Of a stretch of 44,721 nucleotides of DNA, positions 44,360 to 44,721 are shown one piece after another. Position numbers and translations under genes: made by a program. How positions within the stretch are numbered: position 1 is the stretch's first letter; every line of letters begins with the position of its first letter. Origin of the DNA: a virus; the IMG/VR virus record IMGVR_UViG_3300024518_003042, positions 1-44,721 of that record; one strand, 5' to 3'. Below the pieces are notes generated by a model. The model ran no database searches and had not been told where the DNA came from. It worked only from the letters and a program-made list of their open reading frames with translations.

Positions 44360-44720
44360 TTAAATCCCTGAATTTATGAGCTACTTTTAAAATACGTTCT
44401 GAAATTTTACCTAAACGTGATTTTGTCGATTTCCAATACTGACCATTGTCAACACCCATTTCCTGTTTCAGTTTAACGTTTTGTGATACTAGTCTTTCTA
44501 TTTCAAATAGTTTACGATTAATCTCTTTGATAGCAGTATTTACTTTCTGTTTACTGTTCATTGATTCATCACGTTTGTAATCTTTGTAGGATGCTTCTGT
44601 TAAATGTAGTTCACTTGCTACTCGTTTAAATTCACTACCTTCAAAGTTACGATTACCAGCTGGTTCTTTTTTGTATCCAAGTACTTCAATGTGATCATCG
44701 TCTAAGTCATCTTCGTCTTT
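44352..44720 (-). CDS. Helical protein, 5' end cut by the window edge (at least 122 aa)
   Basis: The frame stays open from the right edge (44720) through an internal Met at 44561 to the stop at 44352, so the gene starts outside the window and the Met is probably not its start. The upstream part is acidic (DEDDLDDDHIEVLGYKKEPAG) and has LHLTE-ASYKDY, an L-T-E/Ala site. The remaining 69 residues are helical and basic (TAIKEINRKLFEIERLVSQNVKLKQE). It looks like a processed prohead core or head protein. Confidence 0.6.
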   Translation of the reverse strand, partial: KDEDDLDDDHIEVLGYKKEPAGNRNFEGSEFKRVASELHLTEASYKDYKRDESMNSKQKVNTAIKEINRKLFEIERLVSQNVKLKQEMGVDNGQYWKSTKSRLGKISERILKVAHKFRDLSA

Positions 44721-44721
44721 T

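Noticed and set aside
1-44721. tRNA genes, integrase, insertion sequences or attachment sites
   Set aside because: I saw no cloverleaf-like GGTTC-type arms, recombinase motifs or terminal repeats by eye; a covariance-model scan would be needed to exclude tRNAs.
1-44721. Stop-codon reassignment
   Set aside because: Long genes end on TAA, TGA and TAG in normal positions and ATGA couplings need TGA as a stop, so the standard code fits.

Overview
The window is about 45 kb of a T4-like contractile-tailed phage (myovirus) genome, AT-rich, with every supported gene on the minus strand. Transcription therefore runs from high to low coordinates. Recognisable T4-type proteins are the gp21 prohead protease, gp22 scaffold, gp23 major capsid protein, gp13, gp14 and gp15 neck and tail-completion proteins, gp18 sheath, gp19 tube, a gp26-type baseplate protein, tape measure, gp53-type wedge protein and gp32 single-stranded DNA-binding protein (cut by the left edge). 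Portal and terminase are not present and presumably lie beyond the right edge. The host is probably a member of the Bacteroidetes. Six promoters have TTG, 20 nt, then TAnnTTTA-like spacing, close to the Bacteroidetes sigma consensus (TTG, about 19-21 nt, TAnnTTTG). This host call is an inference; no host gene is present.

Layout, in transcription order. 44.7-39.2 kb: head assembly (core or scaffold-like proteins, gp21, three virion-like proteins, a phage ribosomal protein bS21, gp22). 39.2-37.5 kb: gp23. 37.4-36.3 kb: an island of five small genes behind a palindromic early-type promoter. 36.2-30.5 kb: PhoH and the neck and tail-completion genes, mixed with small head-targeted-looking proteins. 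30.5-27.1 kb: sheath and tube. 27.0-25.1 kb: a second island of small genes behind two early-type promoters, ending in a protein with a bL12-like motif. 24.9-23.2 kb: four cassette genes that share a leader and N-terminus but carry unrelated bodies. 23.1-13.2 kb: baseplate, tape measure and hub. 13.2-6.0 kb: a dense operon of putative internal-head proteins, including a 1288-residue protein that looks like a cleavable polyprotein. 5.8-0 kb: a small hydrolase, an ExoX-C-like protein, a divergent family A DNA polymerase, a large unknown protein and gp32.

The most unusual theme is a large inventory of proteins that appear to be packaged inside the capsid. At least a dozen start with a short amphipathic peptide (MKLRDLLKE, MIKLRDILKD, MNSKEVAEKFRRKYVLQE and similar), often ending in a hydrophobic-x-Glu site followed by Gly, Ala or Ser. 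That resembles the capsid-targeting sequence and gp21 cleavage site of T4 internal proteins. The 1288-residue protein carries the same kind of site about ten times, mostly written ESVNE, which would split it into around a dozen modules: a ParB-like module, two related membrane modules and several small basic domains. Neighbours include a candidate ADP-ribosyltransferase, a zinc metallopeptidase and a cysteine-hydrolase-like protein. I infer a prohead-protease-processed set of proteins delivered with the DNA. This is a hypothesis from sequence patterns, not a demonstrated system.

Regulation. Three promoter patterns recur: (1) a late-type ATATTTAT box 20-50 nt upstream of many structural genes; (2) the same box preceded by AACGTTT[G/A] at exactly 12 nt at three sites (scaffold, sheath, far upstream of gp32); (3) early-type promoters with a CTTTTAC-N3-GTAAAAG palindrome on the -7 box. 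Hairpin-plus-T-run terminators follow the capsid, sheath, tube and several cassette genes. I recognised no tRNA, CRISPR array, integrase or insertion sequence, and there is no gene-free stretch over 300 bases.
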